DNA of 64,000 nucleotides, taken from Adiantum capillus-veneris. Its lineage: Eukaryota > Streptophyta > Polypodiopsida > Polypodiales > Pteridaceae. The stretch covers positions 83,495,381 to 83,559,380 of the forward strand of contig CM043957.1 in the NCBI GenBank assembly GCA_014529385.2, read 5' to 3'. Under the pieces are notes generated by a model. The model was not told the origin of the DNA, did no database searches, and saw nothing but the letters and a program-made list of their open reading frames with translations. Shown here in pieces: positions 21,866 to 33,673 of this stretch. Position numbers and translations under genes: made by a program. The number at the start of each line of letters is the position of its first letter. Position 1 is the first letter of the stretch.

Positions 21866-24800
21866 GACGCACCATTGTAGACCCTTGGTTAGTGTTGCAT
21901 ACTCAGCTTCATTGTTAGAATGTGAATCTAACAATTGGCCCAATGAAAATACCTTTGTCCCTTTGTCATCAAACACCACTATGCCTGCAGCTGCTTTGTC
22001 GGACGCTCGCTTGTAGGCTCCATCAAAGTAGAGAGAGTATGCTTCTTCTACCATCGGTGGTACTGGAGGTAATCGGACTTCTCCTTCCTTAGATTGCTTC
22101 TCCTTCCTTTCAAAGACTTGGTAGGTCATGAGTCCCCCCAAACTTGCCCTTGTCGTGCTTTCTACCTGTACCGTGTAGTCAAACTCTTGCAGACGAACTA
22201 GCCATTTAGTAATTCTAGCAGACACATCCATGTGTTGTACAACATAGGGAAATATTTCATCCGTGGTTAGAATCACAAATTGCTTAGGCAGCAAATATGA
22301 CCTAAACTTTGTAGTTGCAAATCTAAGAGCTAGGACTAAGTGTTCCATATGGGTGAAACCTTTCTCTCCTGCTGTCATCATTCGACTAGAGAAGTAGATT
22401 GGCCTCATGAAAGATGTCGTCGTATCCTTTTGGAGTAGCACAGCCCCCAATGAGTCATCACCAACACTTGAGGTGACATAGAATTTTTCATCCCACTTAG
22501 GTGGTGAGATAGTTGGCAGAGTGGCTAAGACCTCCTTTACCTTGTTGTAGTGATGTTCGCTTTCCTCGTCCCAAGTGAAAGTTGATCTTTGAGTGAGTTG
22601 TTGCAGTGGTAGAACAAGTTGTGATAGTAGATGTATGAATCTACTTAAATACCTCACCTTCTGTAGAAAAGAGACCAGTTGACGTGCGGTCGTTGGTGAA
22701 GGTAGGGCTATGAGTGCGGACACCTTACTTGGGTCGGCGTTGATACCTCTTGCTGAAATTTCATGGCCTAGTAGAATGACTTTACTCTCCCCAATGTGAC
22801 ATTTATCCACATTTAATTGCCCACCTAGGCTCTGTAACCTGGCAAAACCTTCAGTTACCTTTTCTAAATGTGAAATACGGGAGCTATATATACAAAAATC
22901 ATCAATGAACACTCTTATGGATGTTCCAAAGAACGGTTGAAAAATAGATGTGACATATCTTTGGAATGTGGAAGGTGCATTTGTGAGACCAAATGGCATA
23001 ACCCTGTATGCAAAACAACCCCATGGCGTGATAAAAGTGGTTTTTAGCTGATCTTCCAAGGCTATGCGTATTTGAAAGTATCTTGAATAACCATCACAGA
23101 CGGTATAGCATTCAAAACCCGCTACTTCATTCAGAATTTCATCCAAGAAAGGGAGAGGAAAGTGGTCTCTCTTTGTAGCTGCATTTAGTGGTTTGTAGTC
23201 AACACAGACCCTCCACTTACCATTCTTTTTAGGCGTCACCACTACGGGTGACACCCATTCTGAGTTTTCTACAGGATAGATGAATCCCGCCTCCAGCAGT
23301 TTCCTTACCTCGGCCAAGAGTGCCTTTTCTTGTATGACCCCCAGTCGTCGTAGCTTTTGCACAACTGATTTTACTCCTTCCTTCAGCTTAATATGATGTT
23401 CCACCACTGTAATGCCTGTGATTCTTTCATAGTTGTCAATGAGCAGGTTAGGAAATCCCATCAACATTTGCAAAAAACTATCTTTCTCCTCAAGTGTTAA
23501 TTCCGTAGACAACATACCCTTCAACTTACTTCCTCCTAGGCCAAGTGATTTGCTCTCCTCTTCATTGGGTTGCCCTTTTGGTGATGGATCACCAGTTGTG
23601 CTTACCCTTTGTGGATCCTTCATAATGATACCCATCACATCAATGGAACTGTCAATTTCGTCGGTGGATGTGGTCTCCTCCTCAGAACTGGAAGATTCGC
23701 TAGTGGTTTCATCTACCGATGTTTCCAGATTCATTTGCTTCTGCTTGCCAATCCTCATGTCGTAGTAGATTGTCTCCCCTTTCTTACCGGTCATGCGTAG
23801 AAGGCCAGTACCCCAGTCCTGTTTTGCCTTCATGGCCATCAACCATGGCCTTCCCAAAATTAGTGGATAGCCCTCCCCCTTAGTAGGCATTACAAAAACA
23901 TCTACCTCTACCTCAGTGTTGAAAGCTTTGATTTTCACGGCACTTACCACACCCACCCACTTTACTTTTGCGTTGTTTGCCATCTTTGCCTTGCATGGAG
24001 AAGGCCTGTCAACCTCGAGCCCTAATCGAAGCATCATAGCTTCGCTCATTACACAGATTTGTGCACCTCTATCAATGTAGTTGTTTCCAACCCTCTTTCC
24101 TTTTATGTTTACGTCGACAATTGGAAGGATGTCATCCATGCTGCATCCCGAAATTGCTCCGGCTACCTTTTTTTTGGAGCGTCTTGTACTTACCATTTTA
24201 GACCATTGTCGCCTTACTTTTGGTGCAAGATGTAGCAGCTGTGGCCATGTAATCTTCGGCCCTTGCTCTGCCACATCCAATGTTAGATCATAGGGCTTAG
24301 AAATTTCCCCTAGCTGGAAGTCGGTGATGTCCAATTTCTGTCGTGGCCTGGATGGCCTCTTGCTAGTTTCTCCTCTCATGCTTCTCTCGTCATCTGATTG
24401 TGTAGCTTTCTCTCTCCTAGCTCTTTTCACAGTCATGTCTTCAAGTGGTTCTAAAAAGGTTACCTTCTCCTTACCCTTGTCCCTCTCCTTTGCTCTGGGT
24501 GGATCCACTACTATGGCTTTTCCTTTCTCTTCTAGCCTTATGATGTTTACAGGGCGATCAGGTGGTGGGGCTGGTGGAAGAGGTGGGATGGATGCTTGTA
24601 GTGGTGTCTGGGGTGGACGTAGAATTTGTGTTGGTGGGGGTGGTGCTCGGGGTGGGGGTGTTCTTTCTCTAGGGGGTGACAATTGGTTCCTCCTACCTCC
24701 TCTATTATAGTTTTGTCGTGGTTTGGGATAGTAGTACATACCATGACCGTCTTCTCCGCAGTTGTAGCAATGATACTCCCTGTTTTGTCGTTGTGCTCTT

Positions 24801-25603
24801 CCAGCGTCTTGATCTCTTTCTTGACTCCTCCCTTGTTGTATTAAGTGGATAGACAAATTTTGCAGTTGGTCAGTAATATGGGCCAACATATCTTGTTGGT
24901 CATCTCTTACCCCAAGAGCCGGTGGTGGTGGTGGAATGGTGGTTGTCGTATTTGCTGGTCGATGTGATGTTGTTGTTTCTGTTGACTCGGTTTCTTTGGC
25001 TTTCATTCGCAGCTTCTTGTCCTTAAGGTGAGCAATCTCAACGGCTAACTCGTACGTAGCCGGGAATCTACCTTTCACCTTCTCCTTGAGAAGCGGCCAT
25101 AAGCCATGCGTGAACCGATCTTTTTTTAGGAAATCGGGTGCAGCTTCCCTCCTAGCCAGTGACTCAACCCACCGTTCCCACAAATCCACAAATTTGGACT
25201 CATAGGTGGCATATTCTAAAAGACCCTCCTGCTTCAAGTCTCTCAACTTGTCCCACAACTTTTCTGAAGTGGTACCTCCCCCAAAGCGCCTCTTAAAAGC
25301 GGTTTTTAAGGGTTCCCAGTCATCCTTGGTTGCTTGTGGAAGTGCATAATGAAAAGAGGCCTCACCGTTTTCTTCCCTTCCTTGATGTGAATGATTTCTT
25401 CGCGATGAATGTCGATGTAGACGATTCCAACCCTTTCGCTGTCTTCGTTGCTGGCACTCATTGACAGTGTGTCTTGGTTGACAATAGTGATGGAACTTCA
25501 CCGACCTCCCACCTGATGCTCTCAATTTATGGTTAGAACGAGCAACACGAGATGGAGAATTTACCTCTTGAATACTCACGACACTGCAGCCTAGCAGTAG
25601 CAC
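21866..25603 (-). CDS. family T gag-protease-RT-RNase H polyprotein, open frame
   Basis: About 1245 codons without a stop. Gag core: ATKDDWEPLKTAFKRRFGGG and FLKKDRFTHGLWPLLKEKVK. The knuckle CYNCGEDGHGMYYY has lost its last Cys; the copy at 30.3 kb keeps it. The protease site reads YIDRGAQICVM, where family members have Asp-Gly-Gly, with closing block ILGRPWLMAM. RT: KWRVCVDYKPLNAATKRDHF, TPWGCFAYRVMPFGLTNAP, active site VFIDDFCIYSS. The gypsy RNase H has lost its acidic residues. It is followed by an archaeal-type RNase H (LYFDGAYKRASDKAAAGIV, NNEAEYATL) that continues beyond the copia insertion. The first ~80 codons do not resemble gag and follow a frame change. Confidence 0.85.
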
Positions 25604-25745
25604 TTCAATGAAGGCGGCTAGTGCCTCCTTCGTCTCCTCTGCTTCCTTCCTCTAGTTAGAAAATTCCTTCATCCATTCGTCCATTATTGATAGTGGGCGT
25701 CACTTTTAGCATTGTAAACTGAAAGGTCTTAGAAAGCACTCCTCT

Positions 25746-25757
25746 GTGGGGGCACCA
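25746..25757 (-). promoter_or_regulatory. primer binding site of the minus family T element
   Basis: The minus strand reads TGGTGCCCCCAC, three bases after the 5' LTR end. The same site stands at 28727-28738 in the plus element. The tRNA could not be identified by eye. Confidence 0.7.
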
Positions 25758-25936
25758 AATGACGGGAGCAAATCGAAACCCGAACCCCAACAACCTCTAA
25801 AACGCCGGGGGCCGAATGGCGCGCCTCGAGCCTATCTCACGGTAAAGCGAACAGGGGGCACCACCTAACTTTGAGTGGCTAGGACGCAAACCATGATGAT
25901 ATGAACACCGCAAACTTACACACGGAGGGAGGGCGG

Positions 25937-25939
<3 letters not shown>

Positions 25940-26014
<75 letters not shown>
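25940..26014. repeat. (GA)n microsatellite
   Basis: About 37 uninterrupted GA units inside the LTR region. Confidence 0.95.
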
Positions 26015-26018
<4 letters not shown>

Positions 26019-26342
26019 TTTGCGAATGATGAAAACCCTCGGGGGTGTGAGGGAGAATTATTTCTGCAGTATTTACAAATGGCACGCTGTGGTGATAGAG
26101 AGGTAGGAAGAAAAGATGGTGCAAACTACTTGGTGCGCTCTCTAAGACGACTCAATGATTGTGAAGCTTTCTACCAAGAGCGTGTATACGTGTGTGCACC
26201 GACCATTGGAGTCGAGAGATGGACGTGGTTCCCTTTGCATGGTGCAATTCCCAAGGCAAACCCAACACACAAGACCCCTCCCCGTGATGGTGATAGTGTC
26301 AACTCTTCCCACTACACTCTACTAAGTGCTGACTTCTCATGG

Positions 26343-26346
<4 letters not shown>

Positions 26347-26373
<27 letters not shown>

Positions 26374-26383
26374 TCCCCCCCCC
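26347..26383. repeat. C homopolymer tract
   Basis: A run of about 37 bases, all C except one T. Confidence 0.9.
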
Positions 26384-26892
26384 GTAGTGACCTCTTAGTG
26401 CCAATTTATAGGTGCTGGCTGCTTAGATTATGGTAATCCCAGTGTGATTAGGGTAAGCTTAATCAGGGAGACAAAGCAAGTGGTGGGCCCCGTCTGGTTG
26501 ACCCTTGCTTTGTTTTCGGAGGTTATTGAAAGATGAAAATCTCTAGGTGGGCCTTTGTGACCATCACCTAGAGAGAGGAAATTACAAAAATGAGAATTTT
26601 ACAATGGCTCGGGTGAAAACTGAAGAAATGATGAAAATACCCTATAAATTACTGGAAACGGCATTGTGGTTGCGTGTTGCTGGCAAATGGTGTGTTGCCG
26701 GTGCATCGGTGTAGAGCGTACTTCTTTTCGAGGTCGGTTGGGGCATGCCTTCGGCGCATTTCCTCTTTTTATTGTTGGCGGTACGTGCTTTGGGTCCTCC
26801 TTCTTTTTTGTTGTCGTCGTAGTCGTGGAATCCTTTGTTTTCCTTGTATTTATGTGCGTTATGCATGTGTGTGTGTGTGTGTACGTATGTGC

Positions 26893-28473
26893 TGAGGCAA
26901 GCTTTTCCATGCATGGGAACCCCCCCATATATTTTTGCCCTTTTACCAAAATATTTCCCATTATATAAGTTACTTTTGATTTTTTCTTCCTTTTTCACAA
27001 ACGTTTTAGCCTTTCTTAAATAAATAAGATTTATGCTAATCAATCACGATGTAGCATAAATAAGTAAGCTTTCTTTGTTGATCTCTCTTTTGACCTTAAA
27101 TATTAAACATATATAAATTACATTATATGTTTTAGTATTTTCTAATACATTTTTCATGTATGTATATCATTCCACCCTACCAAATATTTTATTCACTAGT
27201 TTTCATTTTCAAACCTCAACCCCACTTTCAAATTTAAATAATACCTCCATCTAGATGATTGCCAATCTTTTCAACACTCTAGGTCATGTTTTCATACACA
27301 TGAAGGAGCTTACACTTGAAGGCAAGAGAGAAGTCCACTCAAAGGGGACCACCAAAAGTCTTTTGCAGCCACAAATAATACATTATTTGGCTGAATGTTT
27401 TAAGTAAAGAAAAACCCCGAATCTGAAGGAGCGTTCAACATGAAAGATGTAGCTCGTGATCTCAACTTTTAGTTCAATTGTTTTCTGAATTTTTGGAGTT
27501 ATGAACATGGAGATATGATTTTTGTAGTGGACCCCAGTTTTCTCGTGTAATGGTGACACAGGCCATCCCCAATTTTCTTCCCTCTAGAATGGCTATGGTT
27601 CTACAAGTCTTCAAGCATGATTACAAGAGACAAGGCTATTTTAATGAGGTCTTAGCAAGTCTAGAGTGATTCTATCACCATTTTTGGAGGATCCATCCTC
27701 ATCAACAAATATCCACCTTCGACAACCTCTCTTATAATTTTCTTACCTCTCTCTTCTCTCCCTAATAAGCTTATGTCTAGCCAAAGCTAGACTATTGTAA
27801 ATATTTCCTATCCTCTACATCCTACCCACATTCTCTCTTCTTCTCTCTCTATTGACTCTGGTATTTTAAATAATGAGGAGACAAGATGGGAGCCACAGTC
27901 ACATGCACCCCATTTTCCTAGTCACCAGAGTGGGACACTCACTTCAATTAGAAATATTGATAAATCCTCTCCTCCTTCCCTATATAAGGAGGCCATGAGA
28001 GCTCACCAGGACACAAAAAAAACACACACAACATCACCAAAGAATACACTACGCATTGTGTGTGCCTAGTGCACACACACACACCCACACCATCACCATC
28101 ACCACAATCACCATGCTCGTCTTGAGCATGACCTCTACACCCTTGGGCTATGGAAGATGAAGGGCAGCTAAATGAAAGATGATGGCCGTAACCCTCGTGC
28201 GAGTCTTCGCCATCAACTCCCACCTATCCGCCATGTGCTCTACCACTCTCTCCCTTCTCATTCCCCTACCCTATGCTCCCCATTTCATTGCCTTATTCTC
28301 TAAATAAAGCTTGAGGTTTTGTGAGTATGTTTTCCTGCAATGTTTTGCCCATGTGAGGTGTGGGGAATCGCCACCTTGTTTTGTGTTTGGAGTGAGCTTG
28401 TGTATGTATGAAGGGTGTGCGGATTTGCCATCCTTCTGTGGTGCCTAAGTACTAAGCCGCAATATCCCCTCCC

Positions 28474-28514
<41 letters not shown>

Positions 28515-28724
28515 TGATCTCATTTCCCTTCCTCTTCATCATTACTCCCAAGCATCCATCTCTATTGTACGAAAACTTTGTTATGGTGGTGTGTTGTTTG
28601 CGTCCTAGCCGCTGAAGCTAGGTGATACCCCCTGTTTGCTTTACCATGATAGGCTCGAGGTGCGCCATTCAGTCCCCGGTGTTTTAGAGGCTGTCGGGGT
28701 TCGGGGTTCTCTTTGCTCCCTTTA
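26893..28724 (+). repeat. 5' LTR (1832 bp)
   Basis: Starts TGAGGCAAGC and ends TTTGCTCCCTTTA directly before the primer site. A TATA-type CCCTATATAAGGAGG at about 27980-27995, followed within ~100 bp by CAATCACC and GTGTGCCTAGTGC, marks the likely promoter. It includes a CT repeat at about 28476-28511. Confidence 0.88.
27981..27995 (+). promoter_or_regulatory. TATA box of the 5' LTR
   Basis: CCCTATATAAGGAGG occurs in the 5' LTR and, unchanged, in the 3' LTR near 33132. The position, well inside the LTR and before the conserved R/U5 block, fits a U3 promoter. Confidence 0.55.
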
Positions 28725-28726
28725 TT

Positions 28727-28744
28727 TGGTGCCCCCACTGAGGA
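28727..28744 (+). promoter_or_regulatory. primer binding site
   Basis: TGGTGCCCCCACTGAGGA immediately inside the 5' LTR, the same as at the minus family T element. Confidence 0.7.
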
Positions 28745-28797
28745 ACTTTTCATGAAACCCTTCAGTTTACAAGACTGAAACCCCTAAACTATTATGA

Positions 28798-28971
28798 ATG
28801 GATGAATGGCTAGCAGGATTTGCTAATTGGACGACAGAAGAAGAAGAGCTCCAAGCACAACTAGAAGAACTCCACATCTCCATCGAAGCTCGAGTGCCAG
28901 GCGTAGCGGTAATCAATTTGCAGTGGGAGAGTCAACCAACACGCCAAACCCAGTGGATATACATAGGCTAA
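28798..28971 (+). CDS. small leader ORF, 57 aa
   Basis: An ATG-started frame (MDEWLAGFANWTTEEEELQA) with acidic helical content and a Trp-rich end (QTQWIYIG), in the leader before gag. Another short frame overlaps it (28827-29096). No family is recognised. It may be an upstream ORF affecting gag translation, or a relic. Confidence 0.3.
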   Translation: MDEWLAGFANWTTEEEELQAQLEELHISIEARVPGVAVINLQWESQPTRQTQWIYIG

Positions 28972-29280
28972 GTGCCAAGAAGAAGAAGGAGAAGGTCGAA
29001 ACCATGTCTGCAACCTACAACCAACCCACAACAACAAAATGGAAGGAGCTCTACACAATAGAGAATCAACACTATTCTACTTTGAGAATCGGGTAGCTCA
29101 AGTCACCGAGGTAATTATCACAGTCAGTTTTCAAGTCACACCTGATGCTGTAGCACAGATAACGGAATCATTGGCTCACACTCTCACAAGAGAAACTAGG
29201 GATCTACTGAGTTTGTTTCAGGAAAGAACACCACCCTCTCCCACAAGCTTGGACAGTGACTAAGCACCTCTAAGCTTCAC

Positions 29281-29499
29281 ATGAATCAGTACAACCTACC
29301 TCAAGACATATCACACATACCAACACGTGTACGCTCAATCAAGGTAATACTGGATTTGAAGGCTCACTACCAGCACGTCATTGACACCATGCCGGGTGGG
29401 GAGCGGTTTTTGGAGGTTCTGTCATCAGATCAACCATTTGTCTTACCTTTGGTACAAGGCAATGTACCGTTTGAAGTTTTAATCTATGTCCTACTATAA
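29281..29499 (+). CDS. leader ORF, 72 aa, unknown
   Basis: Starts at an ATG (MNQYNLPQDISHIPTRVRSI) 303 bp before the gag ATG and ends FEVLIYVLL. The composition resembles real protein. No relative was recognised in the window; the other plus family T copy has a different leader ORF at 59273. Confidence 0.35.
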   Translation: MNQYNLPQDISHIPTRVRSIKVILDLKAHYQHVIDTMPGGERFLEVLSSDQPFVLPLVQGNVPFEVLIYVLL

Positions 29500-29583
29500 G
29501 AGGGTATACACGCCTCCTTGTAAAGAAGAAAAAAAACTTTTGCAAGCTAAGCAGTGTGTCTTTCTAGCTCTCTCTCAGTAATC

Positions 29584-30624
29584 ATGGCAAGTGTAGCATT
29601 TCCAACATTTAAAGGAAAGAAGGGGGAGGATTTGGTAACAAACTTCCTAGATGACTTTGAAGTAGCATGTGTAGAGAGCAACAAAGATACGGATGAATCC
29701 CAGGTTAGAATATTTAAGCATCTCATGAAGCTAGAAGCTAGATCATGGTACAATGCACTTCCACAAGAAACCAAGGATGACTGGGAACCCTTAAAAACCG
29801 CTTTTAAGAGGCGCTTTGGGGGAGGTACCACTTCAGAAACGTTGTGGGACAAGTTGAGAGACTTGAAGCAGGAGGGTCTTTTAGAATATGCCACCTATGA
29901 GTCCAAATTTGTGGATTTGTGGGAACGGTGGGTTGAGTCACTGGCTAGGGGGGAAGCTGCACCCGATTTCCTAAAAAAAGATCGGTTCATGCATTGCTTA
30001 TGGCCGCTTCTCAAGGAGAAGGTGAAAGGTAGATTCCCAGCTACGTACGAGTTAGCCGTTGAGATTGCTCGCCTTAAGGACAAGAAGCTGCGAACGAAAG
30101 CCAAAGAAACCGAGTCAATAGAAGCAGGAACATCGCCTCCACCAGCAACCATGACAACCACCATTCCACCACCACCACCGGCTCTTGGGGTAAGAGATGA
30201 CCAACAAGATATGTTGGCCCATATTACTGACCAACTGCGGAGTTTGTCTGTCCACTTAATACAGCAAGGGAGGAGTCAAGAAAGAGACCAAGACCCTGGA
30301 AGAGCACGACGACAAAATAGAGAGTATCAGTGCTACAACTGTGGAGAAGACGGTCACGGTATGTACTACTGTCCCAAACCACGACAAAACTATAATAGAG
30401 GAGGTAGGAGGAACCAATTGTCACCCCCTAGAGAAAGAACACCCCCACCCCGAGCACCAGCCCCACCAACACAAATTCTACGTCCGCCACAATCACCAAT
30501 TACAATCATCCTACGCCCACCATCAATTGGTACCCGCACACCAAGTATCATTGGTCTTGTAGAAGAGGTCAAGATGAAGGTAACCGAAGAAGGATCAAGC
30601 GAGAAGTTTATTCAAAGAACTTAA
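29584..30624 (+). CDS. family T gag, intact
   Basis: The start ATG (MASVAFPTFKGKKGEDLVTN) is chosen because the copy at 60117 begins the same way (MASVSFPTLSGNKGEDL). Domains: retrotransposon gag core (residues ~20-190; YNALPQETKDDWEPLKTAFK; FLKKDRFMHCLWPLLKEKVK), a proline-rich linker, and an intact CCHC knuckle CYNCGEDGHGMYYC near residue 250. A Pro-rich tail follows. It ends at a TAA after KFIQRT. The frame stays open beyond the TAA into the next ORF, so the two may once have been one product. Confidence 0.85.
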   Translation: MASVAFPTFKGKKGEDLVTNFLDDFEVACVESNKDTDESQVRIFKHLMKLEARSWYNALPQETKDDWEPLKTAFKRRFGGGTTSETLWDKLRDLKQEGLLEYATYESKFVDLWERWVESLARGEAAPDFLKKDRFMHCLWPLLKEKVKGRFPATYELAVEIARLKDKKLRTKAKETESIEAGTSPPPATMTTTIPPPPPALGVRDDQQDMLAHITDQLRSLSVHLIQQGRSQERDQDPGRARRQNREYQCYNCGEDGHGMYYCPKPRQNYNRGGRRNQLSPPRERTPPPRAPAPPTQILRPPQSPITIILRPPSIGTRTPSIIGLVEEVKMKVTEEGSSEKFIQRT

Positions 30625-30627
30625 GCA

Positions 30628-31902
30628 GTGGAACAAGAGGTTAAAGAATCAAAAGATGCTACCCAGGTGGGGGAGGTAAGTCAAGAAAATTGTGTTACAA
30701 ATGTGAGTACATCTTTAACCTTGAATGAAATAGGCACCAAAGCGATCAATCGACAGCATTGGGCACTAAGGGTAAGAAGGTGTAGAGTGTTGATTAGGCC
30801 TCGTCAGAGTAAGAGGAATGCAAAGGGCATGAAAGATACAAGAGAAGAGGAAGACCAGCCTGCTAGCAAGGCTTTGCAGAAGGTGGACAACATATCAAGC
30901 AAAGGGGAGGGATTTGAAAACGGAAGCTTGCAGTGCACCCGCATGGACCCAGCATAGTGTAGCAAGCTAAAGGAATCTTGCATCAAGGCAGTTTCACTTG
31001 AGGACCATAACGAAGAGGTAAGTATGACTGAAGGTTTGGAGTTGGATATTGCTCCAGAGGCTTGGCAGTCGAGCAAGACTTTATTGTGTAGTGTTATAGA
31101 CTTAGAGATGGGTAATGCCTCTAGTCTACTGAAGGGTGTTATAAACTTGGAGATGGGTAATGCCTCCAGTATATGTGAGGATGTTCATAGTAAGTTTGAT
31201 GATCAATATGTTGCCAACCTTTTAAGGATGTTCCAAACTCCTCCACAACACAGCATTGTGTTTGCATGGGATGCATCAGACCTATGGCTATGGCTAGCCA
31301 CTATAACATATAGAGAGAAGATCAGCATGGACATAAGAGAAAAGGAGCCATGGATATACAAAAACTGGATAGAATGCAAGAATGAAGATCTCCTTCGCAA
31401 TTTGGTGCAATTTTTTACAAATAGTGCATCCTCTCTTTGGAGAAAGGTAAGTGGATTACGCTTGTATTTAAGCCGCAAGGTAGGTGGCTTGCTATTAGCA
31501 TCAGTAAAGGAAGTTGACATGTTTCAGCACACCCAAAAGAAGCATGATATGCTTGCAGTGTTTTCCAATCATGGCAGTAAGCAGGATTTTGAAAACAACT
31601 GGAGCTCACCACACCAACAAGGCGGCCATATATGGTGGATTCTTGGCACACTCTTGGGAATCATAATTTTCAGTTTTGTCTTTGCAGGAGCCAAGATTCT
31701 CATTTCCCCTCTCGCTACTGGTGGTTACAAATTTGGTCCAATTTGGCATGCAAATTTTATTGTTCGGACACTGCAGACAATGATCCTATTTTTCACTTGG
31801 GATCCAGGAGGACATTGGCACAAAGTTCTGGAAGCCATGGGCTTCCCCTTTAATCAACCGACACTATTCCAAGGAACAAGCTATCACCCGGACCTGTTAT
31901 AG
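30628..31902 (+). pseudogene. membrane-protein-like ORF following gag (env-like position)
   Basis: Same frame as gag, separated from it by one TAA and broken once by a TAG at about 30955 (RMDPA*CSKLK). The main piece is 31024-31902. A short duplicated motif IDLEMGNASS / INLEMGNASS places two NAS sequons about 20 residues apart. Near the C-terminus GGHIWWILGTLLGIIIFSFV is a clear ~22-residue membrane segment, followed by a Trp/His-rich tail. No signal peptide is visible at the start. The position after gag and the membrane anchor recall envelope-like genes of some plant gypsy elements, but no sequence family is recognised. Confidence 0.5.
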
Positions 31903-32028
31903 ATTCATGAATATCCCACAAATCTCACCAATGGCCAAATGGAATGGCTAGTTCATAAGGCAACTCGATATCGGATCCTATAGCTAAGCGGAAGAAGAAA
32001 CAGGGCTAGAGACATGAATGCCTCTAGC

Positions 32029-32045
32029 CTTAGGGGGAGGGCTAA
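32029..32045 (+). promoter_or_regulatory. polypurine tract
   Basis: TTAGGGGGAGGGCTAA directly before the 3' LTR, with the preceding GCCTCTAGCC shared by the other family T copies. Confidence 0.75.
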
Positions 32046-33626
32046 TGAGGCAAGCTTTTCCATGCATGGGAACCCCCCAATATATTTTTTCCCTTTTACC
32101 AAAATGTTTCCCATTATATAAGTTACTTTTGATTTTTTCTTCCTTTTTCACAAACGTTTTAGCCTTTATTAAATAAATAAGACTTATGCTAATCAATCAC
32201 GATGTAGCATAAATAAGTAAGCTTTCTTTTTTTATCTCTCTTTTGACCTTAAATATTAAACATATATAAATTACATTATATGTTTTAGTATTTTCTAATA
32301 CATTTTTCATGTATGTATATTATTCTACCCTACCAAATATTTTATTCACTAGTTTTCATTTTCAAACCTCAACCCCACTTTCAAATTTCAATAATACCTC
32401 CATCTAGATGATTGCCAATCTTTTCAACAATCTAGGTCATGTTTTCATACACATGAAGGAGCTTACACTTGAAGGCAAGAGAGAAGTCCACTCAAAGGGG
32501 ACCACCAAAAGACTTTTGCAGCCACACATAATACATTATTTGGCTGAATTTTTTAAGTAAAGAAAAACCCCGAATCTGAAGGAGCGTTCAACATGAAAGA
32601 TGTAGCTCGTGATCTCAACTTTTAGCTCAATTGTTTTCTGAATTTTTGGAGTTATGAACACGGAGATATGATTTTTGTAGTGGACCCCATTTTTCTCGTG
32701 TAATGGTGACACGGGCCATCCCCAATTTTCTTCCCTCTAGAATGGCTATGGTTCTACAAGTCTTCAAGCATGATTAAAAGAGACAAGGCTCTTTTAATGA
32801 GGTCTTGGCAAGTCTAGACTGATTCTATCACCATTTTTGGAGGATCCATCCTCATCAACAAATATCCACCTTCGACAACCTCTCTTATAATTTTCTTACC
32901 TCTCTCTTCTCTCCCTGATAAGCTTATTTCTAGCCAAAGCTAGACTATTGTAAATATTTCCTATCCTCTACATCCTACCCACATTCTCTCTTCTTCTCTC
33001 TCTATTGACTCTGGTATTTTAAATAATGAGGAGACAAGATGGGAGCCACAGTCACATGCACCCCATTTTCCTAGTCACCAGAGTGGGACACTCACTTCAA
33101 TTAGAAATATTGCTAAATCCTCTCCTCCTTCCCTATATAAGGAGGCCATGAGAGCTCACCAGGACACAAAAAAAACACACACAACATCACCAAAGAATAC
33201 ACTACGCATTGTGTGTGCCTAGTGCGCACACACACACCCACACCATCACCATCACCGCAATCACCATGCTCGTCTTGAGCATGACCTCTACACCCTTGGG
33301 CTATGGAAGATGAAGGGCAGCTAAATGAAGGATGATGGTCGTAACCCTCGTGCGAGTCTTTGCCATCAACTCCCACCTATCCGCCATGTGCTCTACCACT
33401 CTCTCCCTTCTCATTCCCCTACCCTATGCTCCCCATTTCATCGCCTTATTCTCTAAATAAAGCTTGAGGTTTTGTGAGTATGTTTTCCTGCAATGTTTTG
33501 CCCATGTGAGGTGTGCGGAATCGCCACCTAGTCTTGTGTTTGGAGTGAGCTTGTGTATGTGTGAAGGGTGTGCGTATTCGCCATCCTTCTGTGGTGCCTA
33601 AGTACTAAGCCGCAATACCCCCTCCC

Positions 33627-33673
<47 letters not shown>

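Larger units (their letters stand above)
15121..26892 (-). mobile_element. family T Ty3/gypsy element (minus), split by a copia-type insertion
   Basis: On the minus strand: 5' LTR ending TTTGCTCCCGTCA at 25760, primer site, gag-protease-RT-RNase H frame (25603 to 21866), copia insertion, integrase (18319 to 16720), polypurine tract and 3' LTR (16691-15121). Rejoining across the copia insert restores the RNase H-to-integrase order. The element lies inside the family E RT gene. The two LTRs share only their last ~110 bp and otherwise look unrelated. The outer border of the 5' LTR is not defined because another element begins at 26893. Confidence 0.8.
25760..26892 (-). repeat. 5' LTR (partial or divergent) of the minus family T element
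   Basis: The minus-strand end (AACAACCCGAACC-type block, CGCCATTCGGCCCCCGG, TTTGCTCCCGTCA) matches the family T LTR end for about 110 bp. Beyond 25890 it no longer resembles the partner LTR at 15121-16691. It contains a (GA)n tract at 25940-26014, a C tract at 26347-26383 and a GT tract near 26866-26882. The start cannot be fixed because the next element begins at 26893. Confidence 0.55.

Noticed and set aside
26642-27043. Overlapping ORFs on both strands with Thr-His or Val-Cys repeats
   Set aside because: They are created by the GT/CA repeat at the LTR junction.
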